Shown: in pieces, positions 1 through 8,506 of the stretch
How positions within the stretch are numbered: position 1 is the stretch's first letter
Layout: every line of letters begins with the position of its first letter
Assembly (NCBI GenBank): GCA_963933115.1
Contig: CAWVSL010000020.1
Location: 1-43,514 of the forward strand
Reading direction: 5' to 3'
DNA length: 43,514 nt
Source of the DNA: JALJPB01 sp963933115
GTDB taxonomy: Bacteria > Pseudomonadota > Gammaproteobacteria > Enterobacterales > Alteromonadaceae
The notes under the pieces: generated by a model
Told to the model about the DNA's origin: nothing
Seen by the model: the letters and a program-made list of their open reading frames with translations, nothing else
Databases searched by the model: none
Made by a program: the position numbers and the translations under genes

Positions 1-2
1 TT

Positions 3-47
3 TCTTTAGTCCTTATTATTGCTGCCTTATATGCCACTTGGTGGTAA
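3..47 (+). CDS. C-terminal tail of a truncated upstream gene (possible)
   Basis: The first 45 bases read in one frame as a short hydrophobic tail, SLVLIIAALYATWW, before a TAA stop. This would suit the last membrane segment of a protein that begins outside the window. An 11-bp inverted repeat follows within 20 bases, which fits a gene end. Only 14 residues are visible, so no family can be named and the frame itself is uncertain. Confidence 0.3.
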   Translation, partial: SLVLIIAALYATWW

Positions 48-64
48 ATAAAAAACACTAAAAT

Positions 65-102
65 ATCTCTGCATGATTCGATTCTTAAAAACATGCAGAG
101 AT
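65..102 (+). terminator. 11-bp perfect hairpin after the first reading frame
   Basis: ATCTCTGCATG (65-75) pairs perfectly with CATGCAGAGAT (92-102) around a 16-nt loop. No T-tract follows on the plus strand, so it is either a weak terminator of the gene that ends at 47 or an mRNA-stabilising hairpin. Confidence 0.4.
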
Positions 103-172
103 TAGCCGGTTACTACCTTGTAACCTAACGGCAATAAAATCGAAACAAAACCTCCACATTACTTCAACATTT

Positions 173-195
173 CTGTCATTTAAGCCATTTACTAT
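173..195 (+). promoter_or_regulatory. Possible PhoB half-site and -10 before the lipoprotein gene
   Basis: CTGTCAT followed by TTAA (173-183) is the same 11-mer as the second repeat of the Pho-box-like element at 6188. TACTAT at 190-195 starts 17 nt after the start of CTGTCAT, the spacing I recall for the E. coli pstS -10. The 7-mer 11 nt upstream (162-168, CTTCAAC) matches the Pho repeat poorly, so this is a half-site at best. Confidence 0.3.
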
Positions 196-278
196 ATCTG
201 TAAAATTTAATTCTTTTAATTATTTTAGTTCTATTAATTACTTTAAATAGCGGTTAAAAACTGCGGAGCAGATAACAA

Positions 279-3104
279 ATGAAAATTCAACAATTTAAAA
301 AAAGTACCATTGCTAGTGCGTTAACGTTAAGTATTGCCTTAGTAGGCTGTGGTGGGGACATTAATTTGTCGTCTGATGTTGATAATTCAGTCGGTGATAC
401 TGTAATTAATAACCCTGCAGCTACTTCACCCACTTCACCCACTAATCCCGATGTTACTCTTGCCGGTAAAAGTAATACAGCGCTTAGTACTGAAATTTCA
501 GCTGCGCTTGGTTTTGATGTTCAAGTACAAGTACTTGATAGCAAAATCACCGAAAACACGACATTAATTGCCAGCACTAATGGCAAACCAGTTATGTACG
601 CTATTAGTGGTGCATTAGAAGTTGGTGCTCAAGAAAGTGGCGCTGACGATGCAGTGCTAACTATTGAATCTGGAACGGTGGTATTTGGCCAGTCAGGTAA
701 TGATTATTTAGTTATTCATCGTGAGGGTCAAATTATTGCAGAAGGTACTAAAACCCAACCTATCATTATGACTTCGTTACAAGATGTAAAAGGCGAAGCA
801 ACATCAGCTGGCCAATGGGGTGGTGTGGTTATATTAGGGAGTGCTCCATCAAATAAATGTCCAACGGATGGCAGTGAATGTGCGTTACAAGTCGAAGGTG
901 TGGCTGAGGGTGCTGTTTTTGGTGGTACTGATTGGGAAGATGACTCAGGAAGTTTAAAGTATGTTGTCGTTAAATATGCGGGTTATGAAATCGCACCAGA
1001 TAACGAATTAAATGGTGTTACTTTTGCGGGTGTTGGTTCAGGAACAGATGTTGATTATTTGCAAGTTCACTCAAACGCTGATGATGGTGTTGAATTCTTT
1101 GGTGGAGCGGTCAACGTTAAACACCTGGTGCTAACAGCAAATAAAGATGACAGCGTTGATTGGGATAATGGCTTTAAAGGTATGTTACAACATGTCTATA
1201 TAGAGCATGCTAAGAATGCTGGTGAAGCAAATCGTGCTATTGAAGGTGACAACGACGGTTCAACGCCAAATAAAGCACCACAATCAAGCCCTATTATTTC
1301 AAACATGACGATTATTGGTAATAATTTTGATACAGCAGATAAAGCCTCTGAAGGTGTTTATTTACGAGAAGGTACGGCAGCAACCATCATTAATGCGGTG
1401 ATTACTGGTCCAACTGAGATGGGTGAATGTCTAGAAATTGAAGGCGGTTCAACTTCTTCAGTTACGGTTGATAATGCTAACAGTGGTAAAATTGTCATGC
1501 AAAACATGGTAATGGGGTGCACTAATGATGAAAACTTTAAAAATGCTAAAGCAGGTGATGGTTCAGTATTACTTGATTTAGCCACGTGGTTTACCAATGA
1601 GTCATCAAATACAGTGAGTACTTCATTATTAATCAATGAAGTAGGTATTCCTGATAGTGACTCTTTGTTAATTGCCGCAGGCGCTGGACAGAATGTGGCT
1701 TCTACACAAAATGGATTCTTTGACACTGTTGATTATATTGGCGCATTTGATGGTTCAACTGATTGGCGTCAAGGCTGGGCATTTGGCTTTGGTGGTGGCG
1801 TAATAACGGCAAGTGCCGAAGTTGAAGGTTGTCCAACCGGCACCAGTGCTATTTCGCCAGCTGATGGTGTCACCACTACTTGTCAACTTTCAGGAAGAAT
1901 TACTGCCAATTTAACGTTAACGGCTAATAATTTATATGCGTTAAGTGGTGCAGTATTTGTTGGTCAAGATAAAGCAGACTCTGCCACGTTAACCATTGAA
2001 GCTGGTACAACTATTTTTGGTCGTTCTGGTGGTGATTACTTAGTGGTTAGTCGCGATTCAACTATTGAAGCCAATGGAACAGCAACCAATCCTATTACGT
2101 TTACCTCCAATGAAGATATTACTGGTGAGACGACGGGTGCTGGCCAATGGGGTGGTATTGTCTTATTAGGTAATGCGCAATCGAATAAATGCCCAACTGA
2201 TGGCAGCGACTGTGCACTCCAAGTTGAAGGTGTTGAAGAAGGTGCGGTATTTGGTGGAACGGATGACAGCGATAGCTCAGGAACTTTACGTTACGTTGTT
2301 GTTAAACATGCCGGTTACGAAATAGCCCCTGATAATGAGCTTAACGGTATTACTTTTGGTGCTGTAGGCTCAGGTACTAAAGTTGAATATATCCAAGTGC
2401 ATGAAAATGCCGATGATGGTGTTGAATTTTTTGGCGGCACGGTTAACGCAAAATACCTAGTGCTAACCTCAAATAAAGATGACAGTGTTGACTGGGACAA
2501 CGGTTTTCGCGGTAATTTACAATATGTTTTAGTTAAACATGCTCCTGGAAATGGCGAAGCTAATCGTGGTATCGAAGGGGATAATGATGGTTCTACGCCA
2601 AATAAATTACCACAGTCAAATCCTACTATTGCCAATATGACCATCCTTGGTAATGGCTTTGATAGCGCTGATAAAGACTCTGAAGGTGTATATTTACGTG
2701 AAGGCACCAAAGCACAGTTATTTAATTTTGTGGTGACAGGGTCAAGTGGCATGGGTGAGTGTTTTGAAATTGAAGGTGGAAATACCACCTCAATTACTGT
2801 TAATCAAGCAATAGCCGGTGACACTGTGATAAGTCATTCAGTATTTGCTTGTGAAGAAAACTTCAAGTCAGCTAAAGCCAGTGACGGTAGTGTACTGCTT
2901 GATACTCAAGACTGGGTATTAAATCAAAATGAAGAGAACAGTAAACAAGCTACTCAAACCGATGTTGTCGATGGAATTTTTACTCTTGATACCACTACGC
3001 CTAAAGATCTTTCTGGTGACGCATTCTTTGATAATGCTGACCATATTGGTGCGGTAAGTGCTAACAACGACTGGACCCAAGGTTGGACAGTAGGTTTAGA
3101 GTAA
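279..3104 (+). CDS. Duplicated surface lipoprotein, partner of a TonB receptor
   Basis: This 941-residue lipoprotein has an N-terminal signal with lipobox LVGC, lipidated Cys24 and Gly at +2, so it should reach the outer membrane. The mature protein consists of two copies of one unit spaced by 444 residues: QWGG occurs at about 179 and 623. Each copy carries SNKCPTDGS, two nearby cysteines, GYEIAPDNELNG, DDGVEFFGG, DDSVDWDNGF and EGDNDGSTPNK. The short repetitive strand pattern and many Asp/Asn/Gly suggest a beta-helix, perhaps calcium-binding. Such proteins are often mislabelled multidrug transporter; no transport domain or membrane span is present. The TonB-dependent receptor follows 106 bp downstream, so it probably acts as a substrate-capturing lid or partner for that receptor. 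The substrate is unknown. A GGAG about 10 nt before ATG supports the start. Confidence 0.8.
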   Translation: MKIQQFKKSTIASALTLSIALVGCGGDINLSSDVDNSVGDTVINNPAATSPTSPTNPDVTLAGKSNTALSTEISAALGFDVQVQVLDSKITENTTLIASTNGKPVMYAISGALEVGAQESGADDAVLTIESGTVVFGQSGNDYLVIHREGQIIAEGTKTQPIIMTSLQDVKGEATSAGQWGGVVILGSAPSNKCPTDGSECALQVEGVAEGAVFGGTDWEDDSGSLKYVVVKYAGYEIAPDNELNGVTFAGVGSGTDVDYLQVHSNADDGVEFFGGAVNVKHLVLTANKDDSVDWDNGFKGMLQHVYIEHAKNAGEANRAIEGDNDGSTPNKAPQSSPIISNMTIIGNNFDTADKASEGVYLREGTAATIINAVITGPTEMGECLEIEGGSTSSVTVDNANSGKIVMQNMVMGCTNDENFKNAKAGDGSVLLDLATWFTNESSNTVSTSLLINEVGIPDSDSLLIAAGAGQNVASTQNGFFDTVDYIGAFDGSTDWRQGWAFGFGGGVITASAEVEGCPTGTSAISPADGVTTTCQLSGRITANLTLTANNLYALSGAVFVGQDKADSATLTIEAGTTIFGRSGGDYLVVSRDSTIEANGTATNPITFTSNEDITGETTGAGQWGGIVLLGNAQSNKCPTDGSDCALQVEGVEEGAVFGGTDDSDSSGTLRYVVVKHAGYEIAPDNELNGITFGAVGSGTKVEYIQVHENADDGVEFFGGTVNAKYLVLTSNKDDSVDWDNGFRGNLQYVLVKHAPGNGEANRGIEGDNDGSTPNKLPQSNPTIANMTILGNGFDSADKDSEGVYLREGTKAQLFNFVVTGSSGMGECFEIEGGNTTSITVNQAIAGDTVISHSVFACEENFKSAKASDGSVLLDTQDWVLNQNEENSKQATQTDVVDGIFTLDTTTPKDLSGDAFFDNADHIGAVSANNDWTQGWTVGLE

Positions 3105-3135
3105 TCCTTACTTAAATTAACTGACTAAAAAAGCC

Positions 3136-3167
3136 TCAGCCGTTACCGAAAAATCGTTAGCGGCTGA
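3136..3167 (+). other. Intercistronic hairpin between lipoprotein and receptor genes
   Basis: TCAGCCG (3136-3142) pairs with CGGCTGA (3161-3167) around an 18-nt loop. No T-tract follows, so this is more likely an mRNA processing or stability element, or a leaky attenuator, than a full terminator. Confidence 0.4.
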
Positions 3168-3180
3168 ATGTGGATTACTG

Positions 3181-3199
3181 AGTAATGATTATCTTAAGG
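3181..3199 (+). promoter_or_regulatory. Weak Fur-box-like sequence before the receptor gene
   Basis: The bases at 3181-3199 match the classical 19-bp Fur consensus at about 12 positions, including the core TAATGAT and ATC. In AT-rich DNA this can arise by chance. It matters because iron is the main alternative to phosphate as the inducing signal for this locus. Confidence 0.2.
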
Positions 3200-3210
3200 T
3201 TCTCCTTATC

Positions 3211-5952
3211 ATGAGGTTAAAAATGAACAAGCAAAAGCCCCCACAAAAGCAAGTTAATACAAATCACGGAAAAACAGTGTGTTTGCCGCGATTATCCATG
3301 GCAATGTTGGCGACTATTGTCAGCTTTACCAGTCTACAGATCTTCGCTGATGATAGCCTCGACGCTTATGAAGAACAGGCAATGGAAGAAGTTGTAGTAA
3401 AAGTAAGCCGTCTAAAGGGCACGGCAAGTGCAGTGATTGAAGAGCGTAAAAACCAAGCATTTATTGCCGACATATTAGGTGCAGAACAAATAGCACGTAC
3501 CGGAGACAGCGACGCTGCTGGGGCGTTACGTCGTATGACGGGTTTAACCTTGGTTGATGGTAAATTTATCTATGTTCGCGGATTAGGTGAGCGCTATTCT
3601 AGTACTCAACTTAATGGTGCAGCAGTGCCAAGCCCCGATCCAACACGGACTGTTATTCCACTGGATTTATTTCCCTCGACAATTATTGAGTCATTGTCGG
3701 TACAAAAATCCTATTCACCATCAATGCCTGCACACTTTGGTGGTGGTAATGTTGATATTCGCTTAAAGACTATTCCGAGTGATTTTGTCTTTAATGTCTC
3801 AGCTAATATCGGCAGTAATACTAATAATAGTGACGAAGGTTTTACCTATAATGGTGGTGGCAATGACTGGTATGGTAAAGACAATGGCACTCGCGCTGCC
3901 CCTCCGGCATTAAAGCAGTTGTGGCAAACGCATAGCCCGTTGAATGAGCTATCACAGCAAGACAATCGTCAAATTGCTGCACAGTTAAACCGTGACTATG
4001 ATCCCTATGAAGTTACTATAGCGCCTAGCACAGGTATAGATATCAGTTTAGGTGATAATTTTGAACAAGGTAATTTTAAATTTGGTTACTTAACCGCATT
4101 ATCATATGACAATGAATGGCTTGTTTCAGCACAATACGAAGGTCAAGACTACGTTAATCAAGGTGATGGAGTATGGTCTCTGGTCAGAGGGTTTGATGAT
4201 GTCCAGGTAACTGAACATTCAGTACGTTTAGCAGGGATGTTTAACTTTGGTCTTGAGTACTTTCGTGATCACCGTATTGATTTTAGCTCGACTTATTTAA
4301 GTGATACTCGAGATGAAATTAAGGACAAATTAGGTAATACAAATAATGTATTACTGAGTGATGGTTTACGTGTCCGCGACAGCGAAGTTAATTATGAAGA
4401 GCGCGAAATGATTGCTAATCAATTGCGTGGTACTCATAATTTTCCTCAACTATTTAATCTAGGGGTTGACTGGAAATATTCACATGCCACTTCCAACCGT
4501 TATGCACCGGGTAATATTACTACCCGTTATATTCTTGCTGACGGTTTTAGTGGCCCGGCAGGTAATGGAGTAGAAGATGGTGTCTTTGATTTAATCAATG
4601 AAAGTTCATTACGAAAAGCGACAACAGCGTCACGTTATAGCTTTCAAGATCTGAACGATAAAGTTGAAAATTACGGTTTTAATGCCTCTATTCCTTTAAC
4701 TTTTGACAGCAGTGATGTCGAGATAAAAGTAGGTGCAGACTTTATTGAAAAATCACGGGACTCTTTTGCTCGTCGAATTGATATTAATACGTTAGCTTTT
4801 GATAATATTGATTTGTCCGGTCATCAAATGAATAGCATACTTACCGATGAGGTCATCCTTAACCAGGCCCTTAATGGCAATGAACTGATTATTCGTGATA
4901 CTTCTATTGCTGGTGATGATTATTTATCTGCTCAGTTAATTGACGCTTATTACATAGAAACTGATGTAATATTTGCACAAAAGTGGCGAGTAACAGGTGG
5001 TGTTCGTTGGGAAGATTATCGTCAAGTCGTTGCACCACTTGACCCTGCAACTGGTCAGTTTGATTTGCCAGCACAGCCGACGAGTGAAGACTTAGACAAA
5101 CTTTCTTATCAGCAAGATAATTTTTTTCCGGCACTGTCGCTAACCTATATGATGAGTGAAGACATTCAGTTTCGTGCGTCAGTTGCGCAAACGACCATTC
5201 GCCCTGATATTAGAGAAGTTGCCCCATCAACCTATATTGATCCCCTAACAGGTTTTCCTATTGGCGGCACACCAACTGTTGAGAGTACTGATATTATCAA
5301 CTATGACCTACGCTGGGAATGGTATTTAACGACCGGTGAAAATATCTCAGTTGGCTTGTTTTATAAAGATATGGATAAACCGATTGAAGCGGTACAATCT
5401 CCTTCGCAAGATGGCCCACCGCTTATACGAATTGCTAATGCTGAAAATGGTGAAGTTTATGGCGTAGAATTAGAATTCCTAAAGGACGTGACATTTATGG
5501 GCGCTTTTGGTGAAGATTTTTTCCTCTCAGGTAACTTAACCCTCAGTGATTCAGAAATAAATATTGATACCCAAAGTGTTGTTGACCAAACGGGTGTTTC
5601 AACCACGATTACTAATCCAATTCGTCGCATGACGGGGCACTCTAAATATGTTGTTAATTTAAATGTTGGTTATGATGCACCTAACGGTAATCATTCAGCA
5701 ACACTGGCTTATAACGTATTTGGTGATCGTATTATTATTCCTGGCATTGATGGTAAAGATGATGCCTATGAGCAACCTTTTCATTCACTTGACTTTATTT
5801 ATACCTATTACCCTACCTATTCTTCAACCCTTAAAGTTAAATTGAAGAATCTGTTAGATCAAGCAAAACGTATCGAGTTTGATGATACGCTGCTACGAAG
5901 TGAAACACGTGGTGTTGGTTTTGAAATTGCCTTTAAATGGGATTTTGAATAG
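3211..5952 (+). CDS. TonB-dependent outer-membrane receptor
   Basis: A 913-residue TonB-dependent transporter. An N-terminal signal peptide ends near IFADD (about residue 47), and EEVVVKVSR shortly after is a plausible TonB box. The plug domain follows (about 65-185: GALRRMTGL, YVRGLGERYSSTQLNG, FGGGNVDI), then a long beta-barrel. It ends AFKWDFE rather than with the usual terminal Phe. No carboxypeptidase-like N-terminal extension is seen. A second ATG at 3223 has GAGG six bases before it, a better ribosome site than any for the first ATG, so translation may begin four codons later. It should import a large or scarce ligand across the outer membrane, powered by the TonB operon downstream and assisted by the lipoprotein upstream. 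The substrate cannot be read from sequence. Confidence 0.9.
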   Translation: MRLKMNKQKPPQKQVNTNHGKTVCLPRLSMAMLATIVSFTSLQIFADDSLDAYEEQAMEEVVVKVSRLKGTASAVIEERKNQAFIADILGAEQIARTGDSDAAGALRRMTGLTLVDGKFIYVRGLGERYSSTQLNGAAVPSPDPTRTVIPLDLFPSTIIESLSVQKSYSPSMPAHFGGGNVDIRLKTIPSDFVFNVSANIGSNTNNSDEGFTYNGGGNDWYGKDNGTRAAPPALKQLWQTHSPLNELSQQDNRQIAAQLNRDYDPYEVTIAPSTGIDISLGDNFEQGNFKFGYLTALSYDNEWLVSAQYEGQDYVNQGDGVWSLVRGFDDVQVTEHSVRLAGMFNFGLEYFRDHRIDFSSTYLSDTRDEIKDKLGNTNNVLLSDGLRVRDSEVNYEEREMIANQLRGTHNFPQLFNLGVDWKYSHATSNRYAPGNITTRYILADGFSGPAGNGVEDGVFDLINESSLRKATTASRYSFQDLNDKVENYGFNASIPLTFDSSDVEIKVGADFIEKSRDSFARRIDINTLAFDNIDLSGHQMNSILTDEVILNQALNGNELIIRDTSIAGDDYLSAQLIDAYYIETDVIFAQKWRVTGGVRWEDYRQVVAPLDPATGQFDLPAQPTSEDLDKLSYQQDNFFPALSLTYMMSEDIQFRASVAQTTIRPDIREVAPSTYIDPLTGFPIGGTPTVESTDIINYDLRWEWYLTTGENISVGLFYKDMDKPIEAVQSPSQDGPPLIRIANAENGEVYGVELEFLKDVTFMGAFGEDFFLSGNLTLSDSEINIDTQSVVDQTGVSTTITNPIRRMTGHSKYVVNLNVGYDAPNGNHSATLAYNVFGDRIIIPGIDGKDDAYEQPFHSLDFIYTYYPTYSSTLKVKLKNLLDQAKRIEFDDTLLRSETRGVGFEIAFKWDFE

Positions 5953-5976
5953 CACAATACTTAACTAAAAAATAAC

Positions 5977-6006
5977 AAAAAGGCCACTAGTTTAGTGGCC
6001 TTTTTT
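5977..6006 (+). terminator. Rho-independent terminator after the receptor gene
   Basis: GGCCACT (5982-5988) pairs with AGTGGCC (5994-6000) around a 5-nt loop. It is flanked by AAAAA and TTTTTT, a strong intrinsic terminator 24 bases after the stop codon. It separates the lipoprotein-receptor pair from the TonB operon. Confidence 0.9.
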
Positions 6007-6187
6007 AATTCCAATATATTAGTATTAAAAGTAAATAACAGGTGTTAAGTCAGAGCTTATCAACTGTTTAGGGTTATTTTCTGAGAATTGAGGTAACAAG
6101 GAACTTGCCCTTAAAACTCGAGTTCCCTTTTGTTGATAAAAAAATATTTACTCTGTATTTCACCACAATATGATTTTTGTAAAAAAA

Positions 6188-6226
6188 CTGTCACCTAGCT
6201 GTCATTTAATAAAGCTGCAATATTTA
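6188..6226 (+). promoter_or_regulatory. Pho-box-like PhoB site and promoter of the TonB operon
   Basis: Two direct 7-mers, CTGTCAC (6188-6194) and CTGTCAT (6199-6205), are spaced exactly 11 bp apart with 4-bp linkers. This is the architecture of a PhoB binding box. AT-rich -10 candidates, CAATAT at 6218 and TATTTA at 6221, lie where a PhoB-activated promoter would have them. The operon's first ATG is at 6297. The 344-bp gap between genes otherwise holds the terminator at 5977 and an imperfect hairpin near 6095-6134. Confidence 0.6.
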
Positions 6227-6296
6227 TGAAACCTAACCGTAACATTTCCTCATTAAACTTAACGCATATATTAAATTATTCACCAAAGGTTTACCT

Positions 6297-7070
6297 ATGA
6301 AATATTATGCGTTGGCAAAGACCGCACAGGCTAGCTTGTTAATGGGCGTAACTGCCTTTTCAGTATTAGCCACTGCTCAACAGGAATCGTTAACCGCTAT
6401 CGTTGGCGCAGGAAAAAAAATTAATCAATCGGCGAGTTTATCTCAGAAAAAAGTGAATGAGCTTAACGAGCAACGACAAACAAAGTTGCAAGCGTTTAAA
6501 ACTGTAACGAAAGAACATGACGGATTGCAAGTATATAACCAACAAATGCATATGCAGATTGAACATCAATTAGCGCAAATGGCAGAGCTGTCAACGTCAA
6601 TGGAGCAGGTTAGCATTATTGAACGTCAAATATCGCCATTGATGTCTCGGATGATCACGACACTCGAGTCGTTTGTCCGATTAGATGTACCTTTTCTTGA
6701 GCAAGAGCGAAATAAACGGATTGACGATTTAAATGAGATGTTAAATCGCGCAGATATTGCGGTATCAGAAAAGTTTCGTCGCGTATTAGAGGCTTATCAA
6801 GTGGAAGTGGATTACGGCAGAACAATTGAAGCGTATAGCGGTTTATTAGCCGTTAATGGTAATGAGCGTGATGTCGATTTTTTACGAATTGGTAGAGTCA
6901 GTTTGGTTTATAAAACCCGTGACGGCAACACCATGGGTGTTTGGCATAAAGCGAGTAAAAAATGGCAGCCTTTATCAAGTGATTACCGTTTAGGCATTAA
7001 CAAAGGTTTACGTATTGCCCGCAAACAACTTGCTCCTGATTTAATGATTGTCCCTGTGTTAGCTGACTAG
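6297..7070 (+). CDS. DUF3450 periplasmic coiled-coil protein of a TonB2 system
   Basis: A 257-residue protein with a Sec signal peptide (about 1-27, ending in ATAQQ). A long Gln/Glu/Lys-rich helical coiled coil follows (about 40-115), then a globular tail with WHKASKKWQPL and YRLGINKGLRIARKQ. This layout is characteristic of DUF3450 proteins that precede ttpC-exbB-exbD-tonB clusters in Vibrio, Shewanella and relatives. It is the first gene behind the Pho-box-like promoter and lies 14 bp before the TtpC gene. It probably assists the energy-transducing complex in the periplasm; its exact task is not established. Confidence 0.8.
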   Translation: MKYYALAKTAQASLLMGVTAFSVLATAQQESLTAIVGAGKKINQSASLSQKKVNELNEQRQTKLQAFKTVTKEHDGLQVYNQQMHMQIEHQLAQMAELSTSMEQVSIIERQISPLMSRMITTLESFVRLDVPFLEQERNKRIDDLNEMLNRADIAVSEKFRRVLEAYQVEVDYGRTIEAYSGLLAVNGNERDVDFLRIGRVSLVYKTRDGNTMGVWHKASKKWQPLSSDYRLGINKGLRIARKQLAPDLMIVPVLAD

Positions 7071-7084
7071 AAAGGAAATAAATT

Positions 7085-8503
7085 GTGAAGATAATAAAAG
7101 TAAATACAAGAATTGACATGACAAAAACAACTATTAAACAACTTAAAAATTTCTTAATAACAATGGTGTCATTAATGAGTTTATCGGCAGCTGGTTGGTC
7201 AGTTCAGGCTGAAGAAATAGCTAGTTTAGATGACTTATTAGCCAGACTAGCACAAGGGAATATTGCCCAAAGTCAACAAAATATAAAGCGAGAGGCGGAG
7301 TTTCAGGAGAAAAAATCACAGCAAGATCAATGGTTAACTGAGGCTAAAGGTCAAAGAGATCAGGCTATTTTATTGAGTAGCCAACTTGAAACTAACTTTC
7401 AAGACAATGAAATAGAACTTGCCAACAAAACGGATGCGTTAAATAAGCGTATGGGTGAGTTAAAAGAATTATTTGGTGTATTGCAGCAAGTTGCTGGTGA
7501 TACGCGAAGTAAATTTCAAAGCTCTGTGATTTCAGCCCAAATACCCAACCGAGGTGTTTTTCTTGATGCGTTAGCAAAAAGTATGAGCTCAACAACTAAG
7601 TTAGCGTCTATTGAAGATATAGAACAACTATGGTTTGAATTACAAAGAGAAATGACTCAAAGCGGTAAAGTTGAAAAGTTTACCCGTGAAGTGGTATTAG
7701 CTAATGGCGACAAAAAGCTGGTAAAAATAACCCGTGTCGGTGGTTTTAACTTAGTGGCTAACGGTCAGTACCTTGAATATATCGATGAAACGGGCTCAGT
7801 AGCTGAGTTAATTAGGCAGCCGTCAGGGCGTTATTTAGATAGCGCAGAAGCGTTAACGTCAAGCCAAGGGCAGCTTGTTCCTTTTGCTTTAGACCCCACG
7901 GGTGGCTCTATTTTAAACTTGCTGGTGCAAGCGCCTGATATTGTTGAGCGTATTGAACAAGGTGGCACAGTGGGTTATATCATTCTGATGATTGGTGCTG
8001 TCGGTTTACTGATCGCCATCGAACGATTTATTAGTTTGTTTATCATTGGCCGTAAAGTGAATAGGCAGTTAAAAACAGATCAACCTAATGCTGATAATCC
8101 TTTGGGTCGAGTGATGTTAGTCAAAAGTGATAATCCTAGTATTGATACTGAAACGTTAGAACTGAAATTGTCAGAATCAATTTTACGGGAAGTACCTATT
8201 TTGTCTAAAAAATTAACGGTGATCAAAATTATTTCAGTGGTTGCCCCATTAATTGGACTATTAGGAACGGTAACCGGGATGATTGTTACTTTCCAGGCCA
8301 TTACATTATTTGGTACTGGGGATCCTAAGTTAATGGCTGGCGGTATATCACAAGCACTAGTGACTACGGTTTTAGGCCTAGTGGTCGCTATTCCAATGGT
8401 GTTTATTTCTACCATGCTTAATACCCGCAGTCGTAGCATCATTAATATTTTGCAACAAGAAAGTGCCGGCATTATTGCAGAACGAGCTGAGCAAGGGGCA
8501 TAA
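7085..8503 (+). CDS. ttpC: TtpC-like ExbB/TolQ-family protein with periplasmic extension
   Basis: A 472-residue MotA/TolQ/ExbB-family protein. It has a signal sequence (ending near VQAEE), a periplasmic coiled-coil domain (about 45-285) and three membrane segments: about 290-318 (GYIILMIGAVGLLIAIERF), 380-405 (APLIGLLGTVTGMIVTF) and 420-445. The GLLGTVTGM signature is the ExbB proton-channel motif. Ordinary ExbB lacks the periplasmic extension, which defines the TtpC class needed for TonB2 function in Vibrio. The start codon is GTG with AAAGGA eight bases before it; an ATG at 7118 is an alternative. It probably joins the proton channel to the DUF3450 protein and the periplasmic part of TonB. 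Confidence 0.85.
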   Translation: MKIIKVNTRIDMTKTTIKQLKNFLITMVSLMSLSAAGWSVQAEEIASLDDLLARLAQGNIAQSQQNIKREAEFQEKKSQQDQWLTEAKGQRDQAILLSSQLETNFQDNEIELANKTDALNKRMGELKELFGVLQQVAGDTRSKFQSSVISAQIPNRGVFLDALAKSMSSTTKLASIEDIEQLWFELQREMTQSGKVEKFTREVVLANGDKKLVKITRVGGFNLVANGQYLEYIDETGSVAELIRQPSGRYLDSAEALTSSQGQLVPFALDPTGGSILNLLVQAPDIVERIEQGGTVGYIILMIGAVGLLIAIERFISLFIIGRKVNRQLKTDQPNADNPLGRVMLVKSDNPSIDTETLELKLSESILREVPILSKKLTVIKIISVVAPLIGLLGTVTGMIVTFQAITLFGTGDPKLMAGGISQALVTTVLGLVVAIPMVFISTMLNTRSRSIINILQQESAGIIAERAEQGA

Positions 8504-8506
8504 AGC

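Noticed and set aside
816..2790. Long DNA repeats inside the lipoprotein gene, considered as a mobile or CRISPR-like repeat
   Set aside because: They are explained by duplication of the protein unit: spacing is 444 codons, in frame, with diverged third positions.
4904..5134. Minus-strand open frame inside the receptor gene
   Set aside because: A shadow of a well-supported coding frame, with no signal of its own; the same applies to the other antisense frames within ureC, ttpC, exbB and the lipoprotein gene.
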